DNA from: Euryodendron excelsum
Lineage: Eukaryota > Streptophyta > Magnoliopsida > Ericales > Pentaphylacaceae
DNA: 64,000 bases
Direction: 5' to 3'
NCBI GenBank assembly: GCA_033060915.1
Contig: CM065377.1
Location: forward strand, 36,983,683 to 37,047,682
Shown here piece by piece: positions 12,291 through 22,360 of the stretch. Below the pieces are notes generated by a model. That model was given only the letters and a program-made list of their open reading frames with translations, ran no database searches and had not been told where the DNA came from. Made by a program: the position numbers and the translations under genes. Numbering within the stretch: the stretch's first letter is position 1; each line of letters starts with the position of its first letter.

Positions 12291-12931
12291 CAAAATATAT
12301 AAAATCCTACACCATCCATAATAATTTATTATAAATTCTTCTCAAATCACTCTAAAAGCATTAGTGTAATCAACTCTACGATATATATAATATAATTAGG
12401 TTTCATGTAAAAACTCCCAATTCGATACATGTGTGTTACACATGAGACTTTGAACATGAAAGTGACTAAATTTTATATCTTTGCTACTTGAAAAATGTCA
12501 TGTTCTTGTCACCTGTACATTTTCTATCCATTTTGTAAACATAAGTTAATATAAGATTTGCATTGCAAACAAATTAAAAATAAAATTTAATATAAAATGC
12601 AGAAGTGTAAAGTATAATTAATTCTAAACTAAAATATACAGAGAAAGACAGATAGAAGAAGAATCTTTAGGGAGAGAACAAAATCTCTGCATCATTGTAC
12701 GTTGTCAATTGTCATTACATTGAGAAAGTCTATATATAGGCACAATAAAAATGTTGAACAAGAAATAATAAAAAAGAGGAAACTAATCATTTAAGGAAAC
12801 TAGCTAATAATATATTACAACACCCACCACAATCAGAGCTGTCAAACTGCACTCGTACATGTTCTGACAAACCAATCCTTAGCGCAAAATCCCAAATGGA
12901 CTTTTGGCCGGGGGAAAAAAAATTACCAAGA
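12291..12931. other. AT-rich intergenic stretch
   Basis: No coding frame of note. A TATA-like CTATATATAGG lies at about 12730 and the stretch near 12810 ends ATATTACAACA. Either could belong to a copia-like LTR, but no matching terminus was found, so it is left unassigned. Confidence 0.4.
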
Positions 12932-13077
12932 TTAACTTGTTTTCATTTTGGTCAGTGAATGCATATGCGGACCTAGTAATGTGCAGCAAAGAGCAGCTAC
13001 GAGGGGTCTGATGGTGCATGGATTGTCAAATGCCCGATTAGCACTAAGCACTGCACCAGCATTCCAAGCTTTAGTAC
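12932..13077 (-). pseudogene. Possible 3'-terminal exon of an unidentified gene
   Basis: On the minus strand an acceptor-like TATATATTTGCAG ends just before 13077. It is followed by an open frame of 47 codons (begins TKAWNAGAVLSANRAF) that stops with TAA at 12932-12934. Base composition is less biased than the surrounding DNA. Nothing upstream was recognised as a companion exon and no family was recognised. It may be a captured or relict exon, or a chance frame. Confidence 0.25.
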
Positions 13078-13558
13078 CTGCAAATATATAATGCAGATTT
13101 TTTTATTACTCAGAATATGAAGATGATGTTTAGTTCCTTTCGTAATGTTAGGGGTTCAAAACTGTTAAAATTGTGGTAATTGCCCTTGGTACCATTTAGT
13201 TGCAAGATTAGCAACTGCAATTGCACATAGGATTCGACCATTATTATGTTTTGTATATATGTATACGTAGAAGAAGCAAGAGAAGGGACAAATATTTAAG
13301 TGGTCCCGTACGTAGCAGTATTGGTACTTACATTTAAGTTTTACGGTAAGGAACCTATCTAATACATGTAAGGAAAAGATCGTAACAAAACTAGTATATT
13401 AAATCAAAAGTACTACCTCATTTGTTCTTACTACTACATTTTTGGCCAAAGAGGAGGGAAACCCCTCCCTTATCCTCTAATGACTCTTTCCTTTTACTTT
13501 ATTTTTTTCTTTTGGTTAAAAGAATGAACCCTTAGGACCCTTTTTGCTACTAAATTGA

Positions 13559-13597
<39 letters not shown>

Positions 13598-13599
13598 TG
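13078..13599. other. Unassigned AT-rich stretch with a CT microsatellite
   Basis: No gene or element recognised. (CT)16 at 13562-13593 is an uninterrupted dinucleotide run. Confidence 0.6.
13562..13593. repeat. (CT)16 microsatellite
   Basis: Uninterrupted CT dinucleotide array at the left edge of a divergent LTR fragment. Confidence 0.9.
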
Positions 13600-13867
13600 A
13601 AGACAATGGAGGTGCTTGAGCTAAGTGCTCTTAAAAACCTTTTAAAAAAAATACTTTTCATTAGTCACATTCTTAAAACAATCTTTGTTATTTAATAATT
13701 ATGATTTTTCAAGAAAAGTAAAATATCAAGTAGGGTTTTATAATCCTAAACCTCTAAAAACTCTAAGGAAAATTTTTAGTTTCTTTTTTTAAAACATGTT
13801 TTCAAAATTCATTACTTCAAAAGAGTTTGGTTTCTCAATAGCTAACCTCTCAAAGGTAATGAAAATT
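13600..13867 (+). mobile_element. Fragment of the divergent LTR subfamily
   Basis: Collinear by eye with 49160-49440 in the plus-oriented LTR fragment near 48.5-50.6 kb. Both share the order of GTTTTATAATCCTAA-like text, TTTTCAAAATTCAT, AAAAGAGTTTGGTT and CTAACCTCTCAAAGGTAATGA. It breaks off at 13867 next to GGCCCTGTTTGATAAA, which may start an inserted DNA transposon. Confidence 0.5.
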
Positions 13868-14391
13868 TAGGCCCTGTTTGATAAAATTTTTTGTTTTTAT
13901 TTTCAAAATTTGTGAAAAAAAAAAAAAACAGTGTTCGGTTATGTGATTTGTTTTTATTTTATGCAAAGATTTGAAAACAAAAAACAAAAAGTGATGAAAA
14001 AAGTGAACAAGAAAAAGTTGATTTCACTTGTTTTGGAATCACGGAAACACGGGTGAACTGTGTAGTTTTAATAAGATGGCGCTATCAAACCTCACCAACA
14101 TTATTTCCTCTCTCTCCCTCTGAGGTAAAATATCTTTCCCTCTTCTCCCTCCCCACAGCAGATCTCTGTCCTGTATTCCTCCACCGACCTCCCTTCGCAC
14201 GACCACCACTACCATCGACTGAAGCAGACTGAACCATCTCACCGCCGCAGCACCACCTCACTGCCTAGCTCCACCACACTCCCCACCCGAACCAACCAAT
14301 CACCACCACCTTTGCCCACACCCGACGGCCACCACCACTCAATCGCCACACCCAATCTGCCATCCATGGCAGGTTCATCAAATATATCATT

Positions 14392-14677
14392 AAATCGTTC
14401 TATGCAATCTAGTCTCGACATCAAAAAACCCCAAAACCCATTCGCTCCCAGCGCTTGACCAAGATCCTGAATCAGTACCCGTATATGACCCATTTCGATC
14501 TATCTCTCTGTCCTCGAATTACCAATAGCTCGCTCTCGGTTATATCGATTGTTTGTAAAAAAAAATGCTGAGGTCGATTGATCTTTCGAGGTCAAAGCTC
14601 TACACCCAGGTGGGTTTGTCGAATTTGGTGATTAATTGCTTGAAGTTTGTTGAGATTGATCACAGTTTAACTTAACC
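14392..14677 (+). pseudogene. F-box/LRR protein gene fragment (FBL3-like), broken
   Basis: Two frames together read like the start of the leucine-rich repeats of a plant F-box/LRR protein, a substrate receptor of SCF ubiquitin ligases. The first part (14392-14560) gives KSFYAI, a TAG stop, SRHQK, then LTKILNQYPYMTHFDLSLCP, a typical LRR with its DLSLCP motif. After an A-run (about 14556-14565) the frame shifts and continues MLRSIDLSRSKLYTQVGL and LVINCLKFVEID, ending in TAA. The F-box itself is not visible; the CT-rich sequence upstream (14090-14390) may be a decayed first exon or leader. It is a host-gene relict between LTR fragments, moved there or stranded by insertions. Confidence 0.6.
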
Positions 14678-14940
14678 TTAATTAATTAACTTTAATTAAT
14701 CTAACTCTAGTTACCTTAACCATGTTTGTTTAAACTTCAATACCCTAATTGAAAGGCTTTTTTTAAAAGTTATCACTCAATAATTAGAGTTAAGTTAATC
14801 TATGATTAAGATGACCTAAGGTTAATTAATTAAAGTTAAGTTAATATAGAGTTTGATGAATTAGGGTTAACTATAATTAAGTTAATTTAGGGTTAATTAT
14901 AGTTAGGTTGACTTATAGTTAATTAATTTTGGTTAAAATT

Positions 14941-15090
14941 AACTTAAGATTGGACAACTAGAGTCAAGTTAATTTATGGTTGGATAACTAGGGTCAAGTT
15001 AACTTATGGTTGGATAATTAGGATCAAGTTAACTTATAGTTGGATAACTAGAGTTAAGTTAGCATAGGATTGGATAACTAAGATTAAGTT
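14941..15090. repeat. Five 30-bp tandem repeats
   Basis: Exactly five 30-bp units of the form AACTTATGGTTGGATAACTA followed by a GGGTCAAGTT-like decamer, 2 to 8 changes apart. They start at 14941, 14971, 15001, 15031 and 15061. Related TTAACC/GGTTAA-rich text surrounds them (14660-14930) and recurs inverted near 48650-48840. Confidence 0.9.
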
Positions 15091-16491
15091 AACCTAAGAT
15101 TTTAAAATGTAGTTTTGAAAAGTGGTTTTGAACTAAGATTTTAGACCTAGTGGTTTTAAATTAGGGTTTGGAACCTAGTGGTTTTGAAATGTCAGAAAAA
15201 GTAGTTTTATGCATGGAGCTTGAAAAAGTGTTTTGAAACCATGATTTTATACAAGAAAACTTTATTATTTAATGTGAACATATTTTTAAAAAACAACTCA
15301 AGAAAATTATGAATTTGAAAAAATCATTTTTATGAAAATTTACTCTACCAAGTGTAGGGTTTATATGGCCAATAATGGGGGAAGTCACTCCAAAGATAAC
15401 TTCATGGGGACCATTACAACCTCTAACTTAAAAGAGTAAAAGCTTTGAAAAATCAATATGGAAATAGTGATTTTAGAAAACCATTTTGGTGCAAAATAAA
15501 AAGAATGAATTTTTGAAAACCTCTCTTGAAGAGAGTTGTTTTGAAACACTTTAAAAGATGTAGAACACTACTCTAGTGGGTTTAGGGTTCCTATGGTCAT
15601 CATAGTGGGCATACCACTCAAGGGAGTCTCCATGGGACCATTCACCACAAAACTCAAGAGAGCGAGACTTTGAAAATCAAAATGAAATAGAAGGTTTGAA
15701 TATCATTTTAATGCAACTTGAAAGTAAAAAAATGCGAGGATGCAAAATAAAAGTTAGGAGCTTAAGGGCGGTTTCTCAAGGCATGAAAATCTTGGGTTTG
15801 ACCTTAAGTTTCAATAAACCAAATCTTAGAATAATTTTTAGAAAAACACTTGAATATGGAGTTTGGGAATGACATAAAAATAGAAATAGTTAGGATTTTT
15901 AGAAAATGGTGATGAGCATGAAATGGAATCAAGCATGCAATACATGAATATAGTAACCATATGTAAGAAGGTCCTGAAATCATACAAGACTAAAAGGTCA
16001 CGCCACATTGTATGGGACCTATGGTCCATACCATGACAAGGTAGGTTCAAGGAGGAGCCCCCAACAGGTGGCTTCCCTAAGCTTTCTTTAGGCATAGACC
16101 TAAAGTCCTCTTGTTCAAGCAATTAAGAAAGGGGGGGTAGAAAATGGAGTGTAAAATAGACAAAAGCTTAAGTGAGCTTTATGTGGGAGAAGAGAAGAGT
16201 GGGGGTAAACAAAATGTAGAAAGAAATACTACATTCTCTTCAACATATCTTCATGCTTTTTTGGAGGACTTGACTTGAGCTTAGAAGGCCTTCAATGGAG
16301 CTTGAATGGGCTAGAGTTAGCTTGAATCTTACTTTGAAGGCTTGAAAGATGGAGTGTATAGGTTAGAGAGGGGTTAAATCTAATTTGGATGCTTGGAAGG
16401 TGAAGCGTATAGGGTTTTTGGAGTTATGGGGCGATTTTAGCATAACTTTTCTACTGTTTTAGCCTCTGAATTACATTGGGGGTTAGCCTAG

Positions 16492-16499
16492 TATTTATA
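16492..16499 (-). promoter_or_regulatory. TATA box of the divergent LTR
   Basis: TATAAATA on the minus strand. Two dyads lie immediately upstream in element sense: GGCGCATGT-GCT-ACATGCGCC (16518-16538) and a GCGTAT/ATACGC pair near 16557-16576. They take the place of the GGCGCC dyads of the main family. Confidence 0.7.
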
Positions 16500-18427
16500 G
16501 GCAAAAAAGTTGGGGCTGGCGCATGTGCTACATGCGCCTATCCAAAATTTGGTCAAGCGTATATAGTACATACGCCTTTACTGGGCCATTAATTGAGTGC
16601 CACGTGGCACTCCTTGTACTACCCCAACTTGGGTTACAAAACAAGTTTTGTCGAATTTGATCATTTTTTGGGCACATGTAGCACACCCTCTGCCATCAGG
16701 AACTCTTAGGCCGACTTCGCCTCGATATTCGTGTAATTCAAAAAAGAGTTAGGGAAATCAATCATGTTTATGGCGTTCCCCTGCTGTTTTTCATGAACCA
16801 AGAGCCCTCAGGAAAGTTCAAAGGATTTCGAATGACAAAGATATATCATCGGGAAGCGTGCATAAAAATAAGCTTTTCAGAGCGACTGTGAGACGCTCCA
16901 AGGGTTGCCGAAAGTGACAATTTTTGCGCCACATGATCGTGGCCTCTAGGAAACGACCTCTTTAATCAAACTGTACCGATGGTCCTCCGGACAAGCTTCA
17001 AGGAATTCTCTAATTTATACATTTCTCAAGTCGTTTGACAGTGCGTTTTAATCATATGATTAAATTAAAAATCAACCCTGATGGAGTGTCTGTAAGACGC
17101 TCTAAGGGTTTCTAAAAGTGGCAACTTTCGGGCCAAGCGATTGAAGGCTTCGAGAAGCGATCTCTTCAATCGAGCCATATTGATGGAAAGATTTTTGGAA
17201 AGAATTTTGAGAATTCCCTGATTTATACATTTCTCAAATCATTTGACGATGCGTTTTAATTAAGAAATCGGAGAAAAAGACAACCCCACAAACTCTCTGA
17301 AAAGCTTTAGTTGATTTAGAAGTGTTTTAAGTCAAGGGACTCTCTTGGAAATGGACGGGGATGTCCATCGGGGTATCCCAATGAATACCAATTGGGTAAC
17401 CAAGGTCAGTGTGGTTTAGGAAGTACCCAAGCCACAAGGGGTAAAATGGTTATTTTGATCGGAACATGTGGGAATATGGGCGGGATCGATTTGAGTGGCA
17501 TACCGAATCATTCTGAACTATCTAAAAATAGTTTGAGAAGGTTACCTTACCGTCTCGAGAGATTGGTGCTTTCTCGAAGGACGTACTAGAGTGCCCGAGG
17601 GTAAAATGGTTATTTTGACCGGAGTTAACTGGAATTGAATAAAGTTGACTTGATTGGCATCTTGAACATGCCGGACTATCAAGCGACAGTCATAGAGGGT
17701 GGAATTACTGTATTGAGGGATTAGTGCTTTTTCAAAGGACATGCCAAAGTACCCTAAGGGCAGTTTGGTTATTTTTCACCATGTCAGGCTAGTAGACGTC
17801 AGTGTTGACTTAGGTTTACGAGTGTTTCCATCACTCTGACGGTTGTGATGAATTAGTTTCTAGAGGTCTTACTTTTCTCCAAAAAAGGTGCCATAGCCAA
17901 GAGGATATTTGGATCCTATGACACTAGAGGTTTTGATGGCATACCTGTGCCGACCTGGTGAGTGTTCTCGTCACTCCAACTGCTTAAAGATTTGTAAGTG
18001 TTTCCGTCATCCCGTCGGGGGGGTGGTGGTTCTAAAGATTGCCTGATCTTGAAAAACTACCGGATGCCAAGGGGCATAATGGACATTTTACGTTAGCAGG
18101 TTAGCAGGCACCAAAAGTGAACCGTTCAAGGTTTGTAAGTGTTTCCTTTACTTCGACAGTGGTGATTGGTTTCAAAGAATGCCTGCTCTTAGAAAGTTGC
18201 CAGTGATGTTGTTGGTTTCACAGACCGCCCAGTCTCAAAAAGCTACCTAGAAAGGTTAGGGGCATTTTGGTCATCTGGCTTCAGTTAGGCCTGACGAGCC
18301 CGAGAAGCGACTAATTGACTGGATTGGAGTTTGAAAAGTTGGATTAGGCTTTGATAGTATTGTGACGTTTTACTGGAGTGTTGAGTTAGACCGGAGATTG
18401 CGAAGTAGGCAAAAATGGGGTGCTTAC

Positions 18428-21349
18428 TCCCATAGTGGCTAGCTAACGTTGTCCCAGTCCTCAAGAAAGATGGAAAAGTCCAAATGTGCATTGATTTCTG
18501 AGATCTCAACAAAGCAAGTCCAAACGACGATTTTCCTTTGCCTTATATAGATCTCCTGGTAGACAACACCGGAGGCCATGAAATGTTCTCCGTCATGGAT
18601 GGATTCTCGGGCTACAATTAGATTAAGATAGAAGAGAAAAACCGGGAGAAGATGGCCTTTATCATGCCATGGGGAGTATACTATTACAGGGTAATGCTAC
18701 TTGGGCTAAAGAATGCAGGGACAACTTACCAGAAGGCCATGGTCACCCTTTTTCATGAAATGATACACCGAGAAGTGAAAATCTATGTAGATGATATGAT
18801 CGTGAAGTCTAGAGTGTAAGAAGATCATTTGGTTAATCTATGAAAAGTATTCAATTGGCTCCGCAAATACCAACTCAAGCTCAACCTGTGAAGTGTACTT
18901 TCGGGGTATCTTCTGAAAAACTATTGGGGTTCATCGTCAACAAAAGAGGAATAGAGATCGACCCTACAAAAATCAAATCAATCATTGAAATGCCACCTCT
19001 GAAAGGAGAAATTGAGATTAGATTTTTCATAGGAAAACTAAACTTCATTAGCAGATTTATTGCTCAGATGACTCACCTTTGTGAACCAGTTTTCAAATTA
19101 CTCAAGAAAAATGTCCTAAAGGAAATGAACAAAGACTGTAAGCAAGTTTTCGAAAAAATCAAAGAGTGCCTCCTAAACCTTCCGATTCTAGTAGTGCCTG
19201 TCCTTGGGAAACCCCTTTTAATTTATCCGACGGTCCTCGAAACCTCAATGGGGTGTGTCCTGGGACAACATGATAAAACAAGGAGACGGGACCAAGCCAC
19301 ATAGTACCTCAACAAAAAGTTCTTGTCTTATGAAATTAAGTATGCCATGCTAGAGAAGACCTATTGCGCCTTAGCCTAGGCGGCGCACCGGCTTTAACAT
19401 TATATATTACATCATACCACTTTTCTCATCTCCCAAATGGATCCAACCAAGTACCTATTTGAGAAACCCACTCTCTTTAGCAGAATCGCTAGGTTGCACA
19501 TGATCTTGGCTGAGTTTGATATGGTTTTCACCACCCATAAGGTTGTCAACGGGCAGGTGATAGCAGATTATCTAACAAAAAATCCCATCGAGGAATACCA
19601 TTCCATGGAACCTTATGTTCCTGATGAAGACATCTAATACATAGAATATGAAGTCAAGAGGTAATAAGATCCCAACTGGAAGATGTATTTCGTTGGGACC
19701 TCAAATAAAAAAGGTGCTAGGATTAGGGCAGTCCTAGTGTCTGAAATGAGTGACCATTACCCCATTGTGGCGAAACTAAAGTTCAACCTCTATACCAACA
19801 ACATCGCTGAGTATGAAGCCTACGTCCTGGGATTAAGATTAGTAGTGGAGATGAAGATCTATGAGCTGATTGTCTTCAGCAATTCTGACCTTATAATCCA
19901 ACAATCCAAGGAAGTGTATTAGAACCGAGACTCGAAGCTTTCCCCATACCATCAACATGTTAAGAGTCTTTCCCAATTATTCCTGAGAATAAAATTCTGC
20001 CACATACCTCGGACGAAAAATAACTTTGCCCATGCTCTAGCAACTTTGGCAGCTGCAATCATATTTAATGATGACATGGAGATCCTCATTCTTCAAGTTT
20101 TCATCCCTGATACCCCTTCGCATTACCTCAATGCTTCTGTGAAGCCCGACGGGTAGCCATGGTTCTATAATATCAAGAAATATATGCAAACAAGAGAATT
20201 CCCGACTTAGGCATCCCAAATGACAAAAAGACAATCAAAAGAATAGCTCTGCAATACTTTATTGTAGGAAACGAGCTTTTCAAGAGATCCCAGCTAGGAC
20301 CCTTGAAGTGTATGGACTCACTCGAAGCTGGTTTAATCATAAAGGAAGTAAATGAAGGAACCTGCGAGCCCCACATGAATGGACTCCCTCTTTCTAAAAA
20401 GATCTTCAAAATGGGCTACTGCTAGACAACCATAGAATCGGATGATGTCAACTACGTGCTCTAATGCCACACATTTTAGATACATAGGGATATGATCAAA
20501 GCTCCTCCTACAAAACTCCTACCAATGAAGGGGTGGTGGCCTTTTTCTATGTGGGAATGGATGTGATCGGCCCCATTACCCCCAAAGCCTCTAATGGACA
20601 CCATTTCATATTGGTCGCTATTGATTGCTTCACCAAGTGGGTCGAAGCAGCTTCATATGTTCAGGTGACTAAGAAAGTGGTCAACAAGTTCATCAAAATT
20701 AACATCATCTGCCGATATGGAATCCCTGATACTCCCATCACTGATAAGATCACTCATCGAAATTCTATAAGCTATCAACCATAAATGAATGGAGTGGTAG
20801 AGGCAACTAACAAGAATATCAAAAAAATCTTTCGCAAAATGATCGAGAGTCACCAAGATTGGCATGAAGAACTCTCGTCCGCTCTCATGGCCTACCGTAC
20901 AATGATAAGAGTCTCCACCGGTGCCATGCCATACAAACTAGTATACGGTAATGAGGCTGTCCTCCCTGTTGAAATAGCAATCCCTTCCATAAGGATACTG
21001 ATGGAAACTAAGCTAGAAGAGGTGGAATGGGTCAAAGACGGTATGCACAGTTATGCTTGTTAGATAAAAAATGGTTAGCAGCTATCTACCAAGGGCAGTG
21101 GTACAAAAGGCGATTGACCAAAGCATTCCACAAGAAGTTCAGACCATGAATATTTCAACTTGGAAACATAGTGCTGAAGAAGATCTTCCCCAACCAAGAG
21201 TAGGCTCAAGGAAAGTTTGCCCTGAACTATGAGGGGCCCTTTGTAATCAAGAAGGTACTAATGGGAGGAGCACATATTCTGGAGGAATGGATGGATGAGA
21301 ATTCCCCAACCCTTTGAACTCAGATGCGGTCAAATGCTACTATGTGTAA
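18428..21349 (+). pseudogene. pol: Ty3/Gypsy (Tat) pol remnant: RT, RNase H, integrase (element A)
   Basis: A decayed polyprotein with domains in Ty3/Gypsy order: reverse transcriptase, RNase H, integrase. RT (about 18430-19030) has KDGK, DFPLPYIDLL, GLKNAGTTYQKA and the catalytic YVDDM (18784-18798), then a GFIVNKRGIE thumb motif. RNase H (about 19680-20050) has NNIAEYEAYVLGL. The integrase zinc-finger region (about 20330-20510) is eroded. The integrase core (20533-20900) has MDVIGP with the first Asp, TDK with the second, and GVVEATNKN with the Glu, but only about 18 residues separate the second Asp from the Glu instead of 35, so part of the core is deleted. The frame ends with NSDAVKCYYV and TAA at 21347-21349. 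Many stops occur, for instance TGA at 18499. Gag, protease and the RT N-terminus are missing because an LTR fragment abuts at 18428. Confidence 0.9.
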
Positions 21350-22360
21350 GAGGCGATTCTCAATTTCTTGTTTGAGCAATGAGGAAGTCCCTTAAAATGA
21401 AGTAGTTATCTTTAAGTGTAGAAAATGTTTCCATTCTTTAAGAAGTCACCAAAATTCTTGTGAAGGGCTCATAAAGACTAAGCAATTTAATTTGAAATGA
21501 AGAGAGGCCTTCAATTCTTTCATCACATAGTTCAAAATATACCATTGTAAAGCTCACTTGAACCAACTACATTCTTTTCGAGAAAATCTACCTAGTGATC
21601 ATTGCCCACAATGGGTCAAAACAAAGCAAAGGAAGAAAAGATAAAAAGTTAGCCTAGATAAATATAAAAAAATACTCCAGGCCTGGTAACGAAGAATTAG
21701 TGAAATCGACAAAGTACCAATGAAAAGGCAATTCAGTGAAGAGAATAAGAGGTGACAAAAGAAACCTTGAAAAATAAGCAAGAAGCAAGAAATAAGTTTG
21801 AATATTAAAAATGATCACAGGTCCTGAAAGAACCTAGCAAAGCCCAAAAATACTTCGAGCCTCTATCCCCCTTCCTTCAACTATCCCATAACCTAGTCTA
21901 CGTTATAGTCCAAATGAAAGCCCTCTCCGATCAAATGGAATTGCTTAGTCCAAATGAGTCTAAAATAAGAAAGACGGTGCTCTATGAAAAACAAATAACT
22001 ATGAGGGGCAACTTGGCACCTTGAAGGCCCATGCCTAATTGGACATTCTTGACAGGGGTCTCTTCAAGTTATAAGGGAAATCTTCATTGTTCAAAAGGGA
22101 AAACAGGTGACTACCCAAAAAAAAAAAAAAAAACCTCAAGGGCATGACCTCAATGGGCATGGTGAAAGCTCGAAAAAGCGTTGTGAGTAAAAAGATGAAG
22201 GCATGGTAAGATACAAATATTGTCAGCTTGGTAAAACCCCCAAAGGGCACCATGACTCAAAAATGACAGAACTGGGATCGGTGAAAAACCACAAGGTCGC
22301 TGGTAGTAAAAATAGCAAAAACAAAATAAAAATAAAAAACTTCATTCTTTACCTTCTTCG
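21350..22360 (+). other. Post-pol spacer of element A with degenerate repeats
   Basis: Non-coding. The stretch 21880-21970 (CTCTCCGATCAAATGGAATT, GCTTAGTCCAAATGAG) is the reverse complement of text at about 35855-35930 inside the 22-kb element. This spacer is therefore homologous to the repeat region of that element in the same element-sense position, just before the antisense gene. An A-run of 16 lies near 22118. The GTTAC at 22361-22365 is the left TSD of the 22-kb insertion, and the spacer continues at 44616. Confidence 0.65.

Larger units (their letters stand above)
14780..18427 (-). mobile_element. Divergent long-LTR copy, truncated in U5
   Basis: It follows the same landmark order as the main LTR family but is strongly diverged. 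The right end is AAAAATGGGGTGCTTAC (18411-18427). U3 blocks of the GGGGTAAAATGGTTATTTTGA type lie at about 17440 and 17600. A TATAAATA box is at 16492-16499 (minus strand). A CACCACAT-like cap region and the AAGAAAGGGGGGG tract lie at about 16010-16140. The 5' U5 end with the GCGCGACA terminus was not found, so about 1 kb is missing. It abuts a pol reading frame directly at 18428. Confidence 0.65.

Noticed and set aside
13868..14045. Possible hAT-type MITE starting GGCCCTGTTTGATAAA
   Set aside because: The start resembles plant hAT MITEs, but no matching inverted terminus or TSD was found.
18421..18433. TSD for the divergent LTR ending at 18427
   Set aside because: The candidate pentamer CCCAT on the right has no partner next to a plausible left LTR end, because the U5 end is missing.
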